From positions 1 through 53,665 of the forward strand of contig CAIVEH010000112.1 of NCBI GenBank assembly GCA_903904855.1: a stretch of DNA of 53,665 nucleotides. Direction: 5' to 3'. Origin of the DNA: an uncultured Bacteroidota bacterium. GTDB taxonomy: Bacteria > Bacteroidota > Bacteroidia > Chitinophagales > Chitinophagaceae. Each line of letters opens with the position of its first letter. Within the stretch, counting starts at the first letter, position 1. This document shows, in pieces, positions 17,279-26,858 of the stretch. A program made the position numbers and the translations under genes. The notes beneath the pieces are model-generated. The model did not search any database, was not told where the DNA came from, and was given only the letters and a program-made list of their open reading frames with translations.

Positions 17279-20200
17279 CTACCTTTCCACCATAACCTTA
17301 GTTACATAATTAAAATCTTGCCCCTCTATACTTAACAGGTACACCCCCGATGCCACATCTATCTGAACTGGTATCGATACTGAGCCATCCTTAACTGTAA
17401 CTGCACTCCACTCCTTTATCTTTATCCCTGCCACATTGCTGATGGTAATATGCACAGTTTCTTCTTTGGCCCAGTTAAGGTTTATTACAAAGCCCCCATC
17501 TCCCGGATTAGGCGATACACTTACCATACTTCCACGCTCTCTTTCTGTTTCTCCGCGCTCCACCTCAAGTGGTCTGCTTCGTCCCGCAGCAGGCATTACC
17601 GTTAAGCGCCTGGTTACATAGCAGCTCCCTCCTCTATTATAAGTTATGGTTACAGATCCAACACTTATTCCGGTGACACGCCCTGTCGTTAGCCCCACTG
17701 TTGCCACAAGTAGAGTACTGCTGCTCCATGTTCCACCCGCTACCGCATCGCTCAAGGTTATCGGTGAGCCAAGAAAAAGGCTTGCTGGTCCGGTTATTGC
17801 TGCAGGCATGGTATATACCACTACAGTAGTATCTACCTTGCAGCCTGTACTGGATAAGGTATAAGTTACATATCCTGTCCCGGCGGCTATTCCCGTTACT
17901 ATTCCAGTCAAACTGCCAACAGTTAAAATACCTGTTCCTGATGTACTCCAGGTGCCGCCTGGTGTTGCATCCGTAACAGTCGTTATTGCACCAGAGCATA
18001 CAGACCCGCCACCACCGGTAATTGCTGCCGGTAATGGGTTAACTGTAAATACTGCCGTAGCAGTACATCCCGATGGCAGAATGTAGGTTACACTTGCACT
18101 GCCTGGTGTATTCCCTGTTACCCTCCCAAGGCCGCTGCCAAGGTTGGTTATGGTAGCCAGGCTGCTGGTAAAAAGACCTGTTCCTGGCACATTGCTCACA
18201 GTCATTGTATCACCATAAGCACAGATATTATGTACCCCCGATATCGGCGATACACTGATAACTGTTATGGAACGTGTAACGGCACAGCCCGATGGCGCAG
18301 TATAAGTTATTATTGAAACTCCCGCTGCCACACCTGTCACCACACCTGTGGTGCTCACGGAGGCGATGGTTGGTGATCCACTCCCCCACAAGCCGCCCGG
18401 AGTGGCATCTGCAAGGGCCAATGTAGCGCCAAAGCATACATTTGAACTGCTACCGGTTATCGGTGCAGGCAAAGGATTTACCGTAATAGTTTCAGTTACA
18501 GTGCATCCGGCACCCAGCGAGTAGGAAATAGTGGCAATACCTGCCGCTGCTCCTGTAATAACCCCTGATGATGAACCAATTGTGGCTATAACAGGATTAC
18601 TGCTGCTCCATATCCCGCCACCGGCATCCACTGCCATTACCGTAGCAGAAATACATACTGCTGAGGGGCCTGAAATAGCTGCTGGTGGTGTACTGACCGT
18701 TACTGTCTTTATTGCCGGACACCCTCCAACAATATAGCTGATTACGGTTGTTCCAACACTTATTCCCGTTACCACCCCCGTAGAACCTGCTGTTGCCACT
18801 GTAGTATTTGTCGAACTCCAGGTACCACCCCCTGTGCCATCTGTCAGCGCAATTGTATAACCTACACAAACCAAAGAACTGCCTGCTATTGCCGCAGGTG
18901 CTGAATTGATGGTTATCGGTTTTGTTGCCACACATCCTGTTGGCAAAGTGTAGGAAATTGTAGCTATACCTCCTGCTACGCCCAGCACTACGCCGGTACT
19001 ATTCACAGTTGCAATTGCAGCTGGTGTACAGCTCCATGAGCCGCCAGGTGTAATGTCGCTAAAGGGTGAAGTAAGCCCGGCACACCAGCCCGTAGTTCCG
19101 GCAATTGGTGATGGCAGCGGATTCACTGTTAAAGGATAGGTAGCCGAACAACCACTTAAAGTATAAGATATTGTTGTTGTTCCCGCCACTAATCCGGTAA
19201 CAATACCTGTGCTGCTTATAGTACCTGTGGCCATGCTTCCGCTGCTCCATGTGCCGCCTGTTGTGGCATCAGTAAGGGCAGTGGTTAATCCGGCACAAAT
19301 GTATGAGGTGCCGATAATTGGTGCAGGAACAGCAATTACTGTATCTAAGGCCGTTACAGTGCAGCCACTGCCCAGCGAATAGGTTACAGTAGCTGTACCC
19401 GAAAGAATAGCTGAAATTAGTCCCGATGATGACCCAATTGTTGCTATGCTGGATGGTGAAATAGACCATGTGCCTCCCCCTGTGCCATCACTGAGTGTTG
19501 TTGTTGCACCGGCGCATACATGCAATGTGCCGGTTATGCCGCCCGGAGCGCCATTTACTGTTACAACCACCAATGCACTGCAACCAGATGAAAGAGTATA
19601 AGTAATCGTTGTGCTGCCTGGAGCTATACCGGACACAACGCCAGTTGTGGCATTTACAGTTGCTACTGCCAGCGCTCCTCCGCCCCATGTGCCACCGGTA
19701 ATGGAGGCAGTTAAGGTACTTGTAGTTCCGGTACATAGTCCTGTTGACCCTGAAATAGTTGGTACGGGATTAACACTGATAATACGAGAAACACTGCAAC
19801 TGCCTATTGAATAACTTAATGTACCAGTACCAGACGAAACACCACTTACCACGCCACTTATTGATCCAACGGAGATTGCTGCCCCGGTGGTACTCCAGAT
19901 ACCTCCCGTTACCGCATCTGTCTCAGTTATCATAGCTCCCGCACACACGCTCCCGCTACCGCCGATAGGCATTGGTATTGCATTAACAGTAACTGGCTTT
20001 ATTGCTGAACATCCCGAAGCCGTATAGTCAACAGTAGCTACTCCTGCAGCCAATCCGGTTACTATACCTGTGCCACTGATGGTCCCTGTAGCTGTCGGCG
20101 TTATCGACCAGGTACCACCTGTAGTAGCATCCGTCATCGCTGCTGTTCCCGAAATACAAATGCTGCCGCTACCGGTTATGGTTGCCGGAGAAGGTATCAC

Positions 20201-23200
20201 AGTAACAGTTTTAGCAACCGTGCAGCCCGACCCCAACGAATAGGATATATTTGTTACTCCTGTTGCTATACCAGTTACCGTCCCACTCAGGCTGCCTATA
20301 GTAGCTGCCACCAGGTTGGTACTGGTCCATATGCCACCTGCAATAGCATCAGTAAATGTAGTGGTGCTGCTACCTGCACACACTGTTGATGGTCCGGCAA
20401 TAGCAGTCGGTGTAGTACTCACTGTTACTACTTCCGATGCTGTGCAGCCAGTAGGTAATGAGTAGGTAACAGTTGTTGTTCCAGTTATCAGTCCGCTTAC
20501 AATTCCTGTAGATGCACCAACGGTAGCAACAGAAGGCGTGAAGCTGCCCCAGGTGCCGCCACCGGGATCTGTAAGTGTTATGGTTGAGCCCACACATAAA
20601 GCGGTGGGGCCGCCAATAGCTGCCGGCAGTGGGTTAACTGTCTCTGTCCGGGTTATAGAACATCCGGTACTGATGGTATAGGTTATCAAGGCCGTTCCTG
20701 CCGAAACTCCGGTTACCACTCCTGTTGAGCTGCCGATAGTTGCTGCCAGGCCTGAGGTACTCCACCATCCGCCACCGGCATCTGTCAGCGTTGTTGTTGA
20801 TCCCTGGCACACACTTGCCGACCCTGATATAGCTGATGGCAGCGGATTCACTGTTACCACAGTGGTACGGGTACAACCGGTTGCCAGCGTATAAGTAATG
20901 GTGGCTACACCCGGTGTAATACCCAGTACTATCCCTGTTCCGCTTCCTATGCTCACGCTCCCCGATCCTGCACTCCAGCTACCGCCCGTTGAGGCATCTG
21001 TAAGTGTTATAGTGGCTCCAGGGCAAACTGACGATGGCCCGCCAATAACTGCAGGTTGCGGATTAATAGTTGCTGTAACAGAACTGTAGCAACCGGTAGC
21101 TGGCAAAGTATAATCTATAACTGTGGTTCCCGCAGCAATTCCGGTAATAACACCAAGAGTATTGATGCTGCCATTAGCAGGTATGCTGCTACTCCATGTG
21201 CCACCAGTCATTGGGTCGCTGAGTGTGCTTGTGGAACCTGCACAAACCACAGGTGTTCCTGTTATCAGAGCAGGCAGCGGATTGACCGTGATCACTTTTG
21301 TTGCGCTGCATCCTGATCCTACCGAATAAGTAACCGTAACTGTGCCGGTAAGGAGGCCAGTTAAAATTCCGGATGTGGAACCAATTGTAGCTATGCCAGG
21401 TGCGCTGCTTGTCCAGGTTCCGCCTCCTGTTGCATCAGTTAAGGTAATAGCGCCTGCAATACATACCTGGGAAGGCCCCGCAATGGCTCCTGCCGAGGTA
21501 TTTACAGTTACAATGGTTGAAACGGCACATCCATGAGGTAATGTATAAAATATTGTTGTTGTGCCGGTGGATACACCCAAAACGACTCCGGTTGCCGTAC
21601 CTATTGTGGCAACCGGCAAAAAGGAGCTGCTCCAGTTGCCACCGGGTACAGCATCGCTTAAGGTAGTAATCAGCCCGACACATACCGATGTGGCACCGCT
21701 TATTGGTCCTGGCATTGTATTAATGGTTACAGAAGTGGTTACACTGCATCCGGCAGGCATGCTATAGGTAATTGTGGCGCTTCCGGGACTGTAACCAGTA
21801 TAAACACCGCTGGTGGCTATTATAGGTGCTATAGTAGCATTACTACTGCTCCAGGTGCCACCGGCTACAGAATCGCTCAGTGTAGTAGAAATTCCTGTAC
21901 ATATACTCATTAGGCCGGTAATGGCAGAAGGTGCAGGATTGACCGTTACTAAATCAACTGCATAACATCCGTCTGGAAGGGTATAGGTTATTGTTGCAAT
22001 GCCCCCTGCAATGCCTGTTAACACGCCTGAAGGAGAATTGATAGTTGCTACACCAGTTATCCCGCTGCTCCAAACGCCTCCGCCGGAAGTATCTGAAAGC
22101 AAAATGGTATTGCCGGTACAAACGATAGAGGGCCCTGCTATAATACTGGCATCATACATTGTAATATTGACGGCAATAAGAGTAGTATCAGAATGCAACC
22201 CATCGGTTACCCTCACCCTGAATGTGTCTGTTCCATAATACCCTACAATGGGAGTATACGACAAGCCTGTTGGAGTCAATATTCCTCCAGTGGTAGCTGC
22301 TGTATATGCTACTGTTGCACTACCATGCATTGGTCCTGTTATCATGCTCCAGCTCGCTGTAAGCCCGGTAGTAGTATCATAGACCGCAAGCAGGGTATTT
22401 ATATATCTTGCGATTGAGTTTTCACAAACTACCAGATTTTCAATATGACCTCCAACAAAAAATGGTGAAGGATATCCGGAGTTTATCTTTCTGATACGTC
22501 TATTACTTACATCAGCAAGTAATAAATTACCGGCATAATCCATTGCCAGTTCATAAGAAACATAAATTTGAGCATTTGTAGCAGGCCCTCCATCGCCACT
22601 ATAGCCAGTTGAGCCGTTTCCACCTATTGTGCTAATAATGCCTGAGGGATTGATTTTACAGATACGATTGTTGACATTATCATCAAAATAAATATTCCCG
22701 TATGCATCTCTGGCTAATCCGACAGGAGCATAAAGATGTGCAGAGATGGCAGGCCCGCCATCTCCACCAAAACTTCCGGCAATCCCGCCATAAGGGCCAG
22801 TACCGGCAATTGTAGACATTATACCGTAAGAATTAATTTTCCGGATACGGTTATTATACTCATCACTGAAATATACATTCCCGGCACCATCAGTAACCAC
22901 CCCACTTGGTAAATACATAGAAGCAGCAGTTGCTGGCCCTCCATCACCGCTAAAGCCAGTAGTCCCGTTTCCGGCGATAGTTGATATGATACCGGAACTA
23001 CTAATTTTACGTATTCGTTCGTTATCACCATAATAAATATTTCCAAATACATCAATTGTAATACAATCCGAACCACTGATCATGGCCGCTGTTGCAGGTC
23101 CTCCGTCGCCAGCATACCCAAGAAATCCTGTACCTGCAATGGTTGTGATGATACCCGAAGTGCTTATCTTCCTGATTCGCCCATTATCGTTATCAGGTAC

Positions 23201-23572
23201 ATATAAATTCCCGTAACTATCGGCTACCAGTGTCGTGATTGCACCCATTTGAGCTGCCGTTGCCGGCCCGCCATCGCCACTATAGCCATAAGTACCGGTA
23301 CCAGCAACTGTAGTGATAATGCCCGATGCATTTATTTTACGGATAACACCATAATGGGAATCTGAAAGATAAAAATTGCCTAAACCATCAGCTGCCACAC
23401 CAAATGCAGTGTATAATCCTGCAGCTGTTGCTGGCCCACCATCTCCTGTATAGCTGATAGATCCGTTACCCGCAACAGTAGTAATAATACCAGATTGTCC
23501 GCTAGACTGAGTATATATTACAATCAATATAAGAAACAAAATCATGGAATGCCTCATAGGTATATTTTTCAC
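17279..23572 (-). CDS. Giant surface protein: NHL propeller, 21 Ig-like repeats, T9SS sorting domain
   Basis: A 2097 aa protein. The signal peptide is at residues about 1-26. Six NHL-type repeats follow (about 27-365), each with GI(I/M)(T/S)T(I/V)AG-x-G...GDGGPAT and R(I)RKI, probably a six-bladed beta-propeller. Residues about 365-470 form a cadherin/VCBS-like linker (YYGTDTFRVRVTDG). Then come 21 tandem Ig-like (Big-type) repeats of about 72 residues (about 474-1990), each starting (A/P)I(A/S/T)G-xx-x-V-C and carrying TLTDA-x-GGTW, G-V-V-TG and (I/V)TY-x-L-x-x-GC. A charged linker (EVERGETERERG) leads to a C-terminal Por/type IX sorting domain (VSPNPGDGGF ... ASGVYLLSIEG ... KVMVER). It is predicted to be secreted by the T9SS and anchored on the surface, with an adhesin or matrix role. 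The ligand of the propeller is unknown. The gene is preceded by a group II intron fragment. Confidence 0.92.
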   Translation of the reverse strand: MKNIPMRHSMILFLILIVIYTQSSGQSGIITTVAGNGSISYTGDGGPATAAGLYTAFGVAADGLGNFYLSDSHYGVIRKINASGIITTVAGTGTYGYSGDGGPATAAQMGAITTLVADSYGNLYVPDNDNGRIRKISTSGIITTIAGTGFLGYAGDGGPATAAMISGSDCITIDVFGNIYYGDNERIRKISSSGIISTIAGNGTTGFSGDGGPATAASMYLPSGVVTDGAGNVYFSDEYNNRIRKINSYGIMSTIAGTGPYGGIAGSFGGDGGPAISAHLYAPVGLARDAYGNIYFDDNVNNRICKINPSGIISTIGGNGSTGYSGDGGPATNAQIYVSYELAMDYAGNLLLADVSNRRIRKINSGYPSPFFVGGHIENLVVCENSIARYINTLLAVYDTTTGLTASWSMITGPMHGSATVAYTAATTGGILTPTGLSYTPIVGYYGTDTFRVRVTDGLHSDTTLIAVNITMYDASIIAGPSIVCTGNTILLSDTSGGGVWSSGITGVATINSPSGVLTGIAGGIATITYTLPDGCYAVDLVTVNPAPSAITGLMSICTGISTTLSDSVAGGTWSSSNATIAPIIATSGVYTGYSPGSATITYSMPAGCSVTTSVTINTMPGPISGATSVCVGLITTLSDAVPGGNWSSSFLPVATIGTATGVVLGVSTGTTTIFYTLPHGCAVSTIVTVNTSAGAIAGPSQVCIAGAITLTDATGGGTWTSSAPGIATIGSTSGILTGLLTGTVTVTYSVGSGCSATKVITVNPLPALITGTPVVCAGSTSTLSDPMTGGTWSSSIPANGSINTLGVITGIAAGTTVIDYTLPATGCYSSVTATINPQPAVIGGPSSVCPGATITLTDASTGGSWSAGSGSVSIGSGTGIVLGITPGVATITYTLATGCTRTTVVTVNPLPSAISGSASVCQGSTTTLTDAGGGWWSTSGLAATIGSSTGVVTGVSAGTALITYTISTGCSITRTETVNPLPAAIGGPTALCVGSTITLTDPGGGTWGSFTPSVATVGASTGIVSGLITGTTTVTYSLPTGCTASEVVTVSTTPTAIAGPSTVCAGSSTTTFTDAIAGGIWTSTNLVAATIGSLSGTVTGIATGVTNISYSLGSGCTVAKTVTVIPSPATITGSGSICISGTAAMTDATTGGTWSITPTATGTISGTGIVTGLAAGVATVDYTASGCSAIKPVTVNAIPMPIGGSGSVCAGAMITETDAVTGGIWSTTGAAISVGSISGVVSGVSSGTGTLSYSIGSCSVSRIISVNPVPTISGSTGLCTGTTSTLTASITGGTWGGGALAVATVNATTGVVSGIAPGSTTITYTLSSGCSALVVVTVNGAPGGITGTLHVCAGATTTLSDGTGGGTWSISPSSIATIGSSSGLISAILSGTATVTYSLGSGCTVTALDTVIAVPAPIIGTSYICAGLTTALTDATTGGTWSSGSMATGTISSTGIVTGLVAGTTTISYTLSGCSATYPLTVNPLPSPIAGTTGWCAGLTSPFSDITPGGSWSCTPAAIATVNSTGVVLGVAGGIATISYTLPTGCVATKPITINSAPAAIAGSSLVCVGYTIALTDGTGGGTWSSTNTTVATAGSTGVVTGISVGTTVISYIVGGCPAIKTVTVSTPPAAISGPSAVCISATVMAVDAGGGIWSSSNPVIATIGSSSGVITGAAAGIATISYSLGAGCTVTETITVNPLPAPITGSSSNVCFGATLALADATPGGLWGSGSPTIASVSTTGVVTGVAAGVSIITYTAPSGCAVTRSITVISVSPISGVHNICAYGDTMTVSNVPGTGLFTSSLATITNLGSGLGRVTGNTPGSASVTYILPSGCTATAVFTVNPLPAAITGGGGSVCSGAITTVTDATPGGTWSTSGTGILTVGSLTGIVTGIAAGTGYVTYTLSSTGCKVDTTVVVYTMPAAITGPASLFLGSPITLSDAVAGGTWSSSTLLVATVGLTTGRVTGISVGSVTITYNRGGSCYVTRRLTVMPAAGRSRPLEVERGETERERGSMVSVSPNPGDGGFVINLNWAKEETVHITISNVAGIKIKEWSAVTVKDGSVSIPVQIDVASGVYLLSIEGQDFNYVTKVMVER
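17590..22150 (-). repeat. 21 tandem ~217-bp repeats encoding Ig-like domains
   Basis: Twenty-one consecutive coding repeats of about 72 codons, diverged in DNA but uniform in protein pattern. Repeats 1-20 carry a conserved Cys at the first strand (V-C-x-G) and nearly all a second near the end (G-C-x-x-T), about 55 residues apart, probably a disulfide. The last repeat lost the first Cys (SLFLGS). Such arrays expand and contract by recombination and are prone to assembly error. Confidence 0.88.
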
Positions 23573-23639
23573 TAAGTTAAACCTTTTATTTAAATCCCAT
23601 GTGTGTTTTATGAAATTTATTTCTTATCCAGTAATTATA

Positions 23640-23796
23640 CCTTATCCTACAATATCGGGAATGTATTGAACTCCTCCCTACTTTGACCTGGCAGCTCTGC
23701 CGATACCAGAGAACAGCCTTGCTCTTGGCTCTTACTACCTGCTGTAAAGCATATTCGGGACTTGCACCCTATAGCTTATATCCATGCCTGACACAC
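23640..23796 (-). mobile_element. Probable 5' fragment of a group II intron (domain I remnant)
   Basis: On the minus strand the sequence begins GTGTGTCAGGCATGG directly after the T run of the M16 gene's terminator. It continues with GGGTGCAAGTCCC and later GAGCCAAGAGCAAGGC. A GTGyG 5' end and the GGTGCAAGTCC hairpin segment are features I associate with bacterial group II introns. Some bacterial lineages (class C) insert just behind intrinsic terminators, as here. No reverse transcriptase ORF, domain V or 3' end is present, so this is a truncated relic. The lower boundary is approximate. Confidence 0.45.
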
Positions 23797-23823
23797 AAAA
23801 AGAGCCCCGGTTAAAGGGCTCTT
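23797..23823 (-). terminator. Intrinsic terminator of the M16 peptidase gene
   Basis: On the minus strand, AAGAGCCC and GGGCTCTT form an 8-bp stem with an 8-nt loop, followed by a T run. It lies about 26 bp beyond the M16 stop codon. Confidence 0.85.
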
Positions 23824-23848
23824 CTGAAAAATAAATATATTTTCTTGG

Positions 23849-26668
23849 TTAAGACTCAGGATACAATACAGCGATAAACTCGTTCTTACCATCAAACAGT
23901 TTCTTAGCGGTTTCCTGTATTTCGGCAGGAGTCAGCTTGTCGATATATTTTTCATACTGAAGAACACGGTCTTTATCCCTGCCCCAGAACAATGTGCTCT
24001 GCAGTTTCTCATTCCAGTATTTGTTTTCCTTTACATCGGTACGGTATTTTTCGCGCCACTGGCTTTTTACTTTATCCAGGTCTTTGGCATCAGGGCCTTT
24101 AGCTATTAACTCCTTAATTTCAATTTTAGCAGCTTTCAGCAAGGTATCCACACTCTCAGGGCCACAAGGCAACTGCAGCTGGATGCTGTAGCGCTCATAA
24201 GGCTCTTTAGATAACTGGCCACGGAAACCGCCACCATATATCTTGCCCATTTTTTCACGAAGGTCTTCTATCACCTTAATATTGAGTATCTCAGTAAGCG
24301 CCTGTGTTTTTAATGAAAGGTCTTCGGAATAAGCAATTTCGCCTGAATAGATAGCCATGATCAGGCTTTTCTTTTCTTTACCCTTATTAAAATTCAATTC
24401 CTTAACTCCTTTTACCGGGCGTACTCCATTATCCTTAACAGTACCTGCCGTTCCCTTCTTAGGTATGCTGCCCAGGTATGTTTCAATCAAAGGCACAACA
24501 GTTGCCTGATCTACATTACCAATGATATAGAAATGATAGCCATCAATAGTACCGATTTCGTCCTTATAAATCTGTATCAACCTGTCCAGGTTAATATTTT
24601 CAAAATCAGATGCTTTAGGAATAACCATCCTGGCCAATGGATTGTTGTTGAAAAGCGTTTTAATAGCAGTATCCACAAATGCTGCCTGAGGGTTGCCAGA
24701 CATAAAGCCAATCATGGTCTTTTGCTTTTCCTTATAAGCCTTGAAAAGGTCCTCATCCTTGCGGGGCTGGGTAATCTGCAGATAGGTTACCTGCATCAGC
24801 GCTTCAAAATCCTTAACAGTGCTGCCACCATTCAGGTCGTCAGTGATATCACCTATGGTTTCGCTCAGTTCTACTTTTTTACCAGCCATTACTTTTTCAA
24901 AATCCGAAGGGCTGAATTTGCCGAGCCCCATAGCATCAACAACCTCTGTTGCAAAATGCACATTGCTTCTGTCAGCCAGTGTGTAGCCATTTGAACCACC
25001 TTTCCTTACTGCGCTCAGCAATATCTCATCGCTCTTGAAATCTGTATGTTTAACTGTTACAATAATGCCATTGCTTAAAGTATAAGTAGTTGCATCCAGG
25101 CCTTCTTCCTTCACTGTAGAAACAACTTTACCCGGAGTAGGTTTTGAATCCATTAAAGAAGTAGCAACTGCTTTCTCTTCTGTTTTCTCAATATTCTGTT
25201 CGAATGCTTTCTTTGTCATTGCCAATAATTCTTTATCTGAAGGCAATTTCACATCCGCCTTATCCGGTGCGGTAATAAGTGAGAATGTATTCATATTGGC
25301 CAGCCATTCTTTCACTACTTTATTAACTTCCTCAACTTTAATAGAAGGCAACATGGCTTTATAATAAGAATATTCATTTTCAATTCCAGGGAATGGTTCT
25401 TTATCCAGGAATGCACGGATATATTCGTCTACGCGGTCTTTACTGTCGGTAGTAGTGCGCTCATTGTATTGCTGCTCCATACCACTCAGCATATCTTTCC
25501 GGGTAAGTTCCATATCCTGTTCTGTAAACCCGAACTTCTTTGCACGCAGCAGTTCGCCGGTTACTGCATTCAAAGCTTTTTCAAGACCATCATTACTGAA
25601 CAAAGCATATACCTGCAAAGCCTCGTAGCCATGAATCATATCGTCGAAACCAACTCCGCCAAAAGGGAATGGAGGGTTGCCGCTACGCGATAAGTCGGTC
25701 AATTTCCTGTTTATCATAGCCACTGCCATCTGCTTAACAAGATTGTTGCGGTAGTCGCCTACTGTCACTTCTTCATGTTTCTTGGTGTAAGGGAACATGA
25801 TCTGCAATACAGAGTTGGTTGCTTCTTTATCAGTTACCACCATTGCCTCAGAGGCTTTACGGGAAGTAACATCTATGTATTTGCGGGGTCTTTCATTAGC
25901 AGGGTTCTTCAAACCGCCAAAATGTTTTTCAATCATTTTTTTTGCAGTAGCAGCGTCAATATCGCCTACAACAATTACCGCCTGAAGATCAGGGCGATAC
26001 CAGTCGTGATAAAAACTACGGGTCTTTTCATACTTCGCATTTTTGATGATATCATCCTTTCCTATAGGAAGGCGCTGTGCATACAAAGAACCTTCTGCCA
26101 GTTTAGGGAAGTATTTCTTCAACATCCTGTCATTGGCACCTTTTCCAAGGCGGCTTTCTTCAAGCACCACGCCACGCTCTTCATCAATATCGTTATCAGT
26201 AAGAAGTGCATTATGCGCCCAATCTTCAATGATCTGGAAACCTTTTTCAAGATTATCAGGCTTATCGGTTGGAACCGGCAGCATATAAACTGTCTGGTCG
26301 AAAGATGTATAAGCATTAAGATCTGCTCCGAAACGAACACCTATAGACTGAAGATAGCTTACCAGCTCATTCTTAGGGAAATTTTTGGTACCATTAAAAT
26401 TCATGTGCTCCATGAAGTGGGCTAACCCTTGCTGGTCATCGTTTTCGAGTATGGAACCAGCTTTTACTGCAATACGCAGTTCTACCTTTTTTTCAGGTTT
26501 GTGGTTTGTGCGGATGTAATAGGTAAGGCCATTGGCCAGTTTACCTGTTACCACATCCGGGTCATTGGGCAGATGAGATTTCAGGTCCTGGGCCGAAACA
26601 AGCCCGGCAGCGGAAACAAACGCAATGCATAGGGCAATGCGCCGCATCAAAACAGAAAATGTTTGCAT
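23849..26668 (-). CDS. M16-family zinc metalloprotease (pitrilysin/PqqL type)
   Basis: A 939 aa protein with a signal peptide (ending AAGLVSA near residue 26), so it is periplasmic. The inverted zinc motif H84-x2-E87-H88 (GLAHFMEHMNFNGT) is intact. The third ligand Glu is expected in the downstream EERGVVLEESRLG segment. The length fits two tandem M16 units, with an inactive second half in the C-terminal 450 residues (substrate-clamp architecture). M16 enzymes degrade unfolded or small peptides of up to about 70 residues. With the S46 dipeptidyl-peptidase nearby, it suggests extracytoplasmic peptide processing, though they are separate transcripts. An efficient terminator follows. It diverges from glmM. 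Confidence 0.93.
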   Translation of the reverse strand: MQTFSVLMRRIALCIAFVSAAGLVSAQDLKSHLPNDPDVVTGKLANGLTYYIRTNHKPEKKVELRIAVKAGSILENDDQQGLAHFMEHMNFNGTKNFPKNELVSYLQSIGVRFGADLNAYTSFDQTVYMLPVPTDKPDNLEKGFQIIEDWAHNALLTDNDIDEERGVVLEESRLGKGANDRMLKKYFPKLAEGSLYAQRLPIGKDDIIKNAKYEKTRSFYHDWYRPDLQAVIVVGDIDAATAKKMIEKHFGGLKNPANERPRKYIDVTSRKASEAMVVTDKEATNSVLQIMFPYTKKHEEVTVGDYRNNLVKQMAVAMINRKLTDLSRSGNPPFPFGGVGFDDMIHGYEALQVYALFSNDGLEKALNAVTGELLRAKKFGFTEQDMELTRKDMLSGMEQQYNERTTTDSKDRVDEYIRAFLDKEPFPGIENEYSYYKAMLPSIKVEEVNKVVKEWLANMNTFSLITAPDKADVKLPSDKELLAMTKKAFEQNIEKTEEKAVATSLMDSKPTPGKVVSTVKEEGLDATTYTLSNGIIVTVKHTDFKSDEILLSAVRKGGSNGYTLADRSNVHFATEVVDAMGLGKFSPSDFEKVMAGKKVELSETIGDITDDLNGGSTVKDFEALMQVTYLQITQPRKDEDLFKAYKEKQKTMIGFMSGNPQAAFVDTAIKTLFNNNPLARMVIPKASDFENINLDRLIQIYKDEIGTIDGYHFYIIGNVDQATVVPLIETYLGSIPKKGTAGTVKDNGVRPVKGVKELNFNKGKEKKSLIMAIYSGEIAYSEDLSLKTQALTEILNIKVIEDLREKMGKIYGGGFRGQLSKEPYERYSIQLQLPCGPESVDTLLKAAKIEIKELIAKGPDAKDLDKVKSQWREKYRTDVKENKYWNEKLQSTLFWGRDKDRVLQYEKYIDKLTPAEIQETAKKLFDGKNEFIAVLYPES

Positions 26669-26858
26669 ATCTTTTGGAAATTTTTGACAAGGTAATATTA
26701 AATTTTGTCTGTCGATTATCTGCTGGTTATAAAAATGCTAAAATTAAGTTAGATTTATAGTTATGGTAATTTATAAAGCAGGTAGTGAAATTTGTTACCT
26801 TATTAAATTTGCCCCTTAAAAATTACAAATTGCGTACTTTCACAACCTAAGAAATTTT

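Noticed and set aside
25775..26425. 216-codon open frame antisense to the M16 protease
   Set aside because: It is opposite the conserved HxxEH-containing half of the protease, with Ile/Phe/Cys-rich shadow composition.
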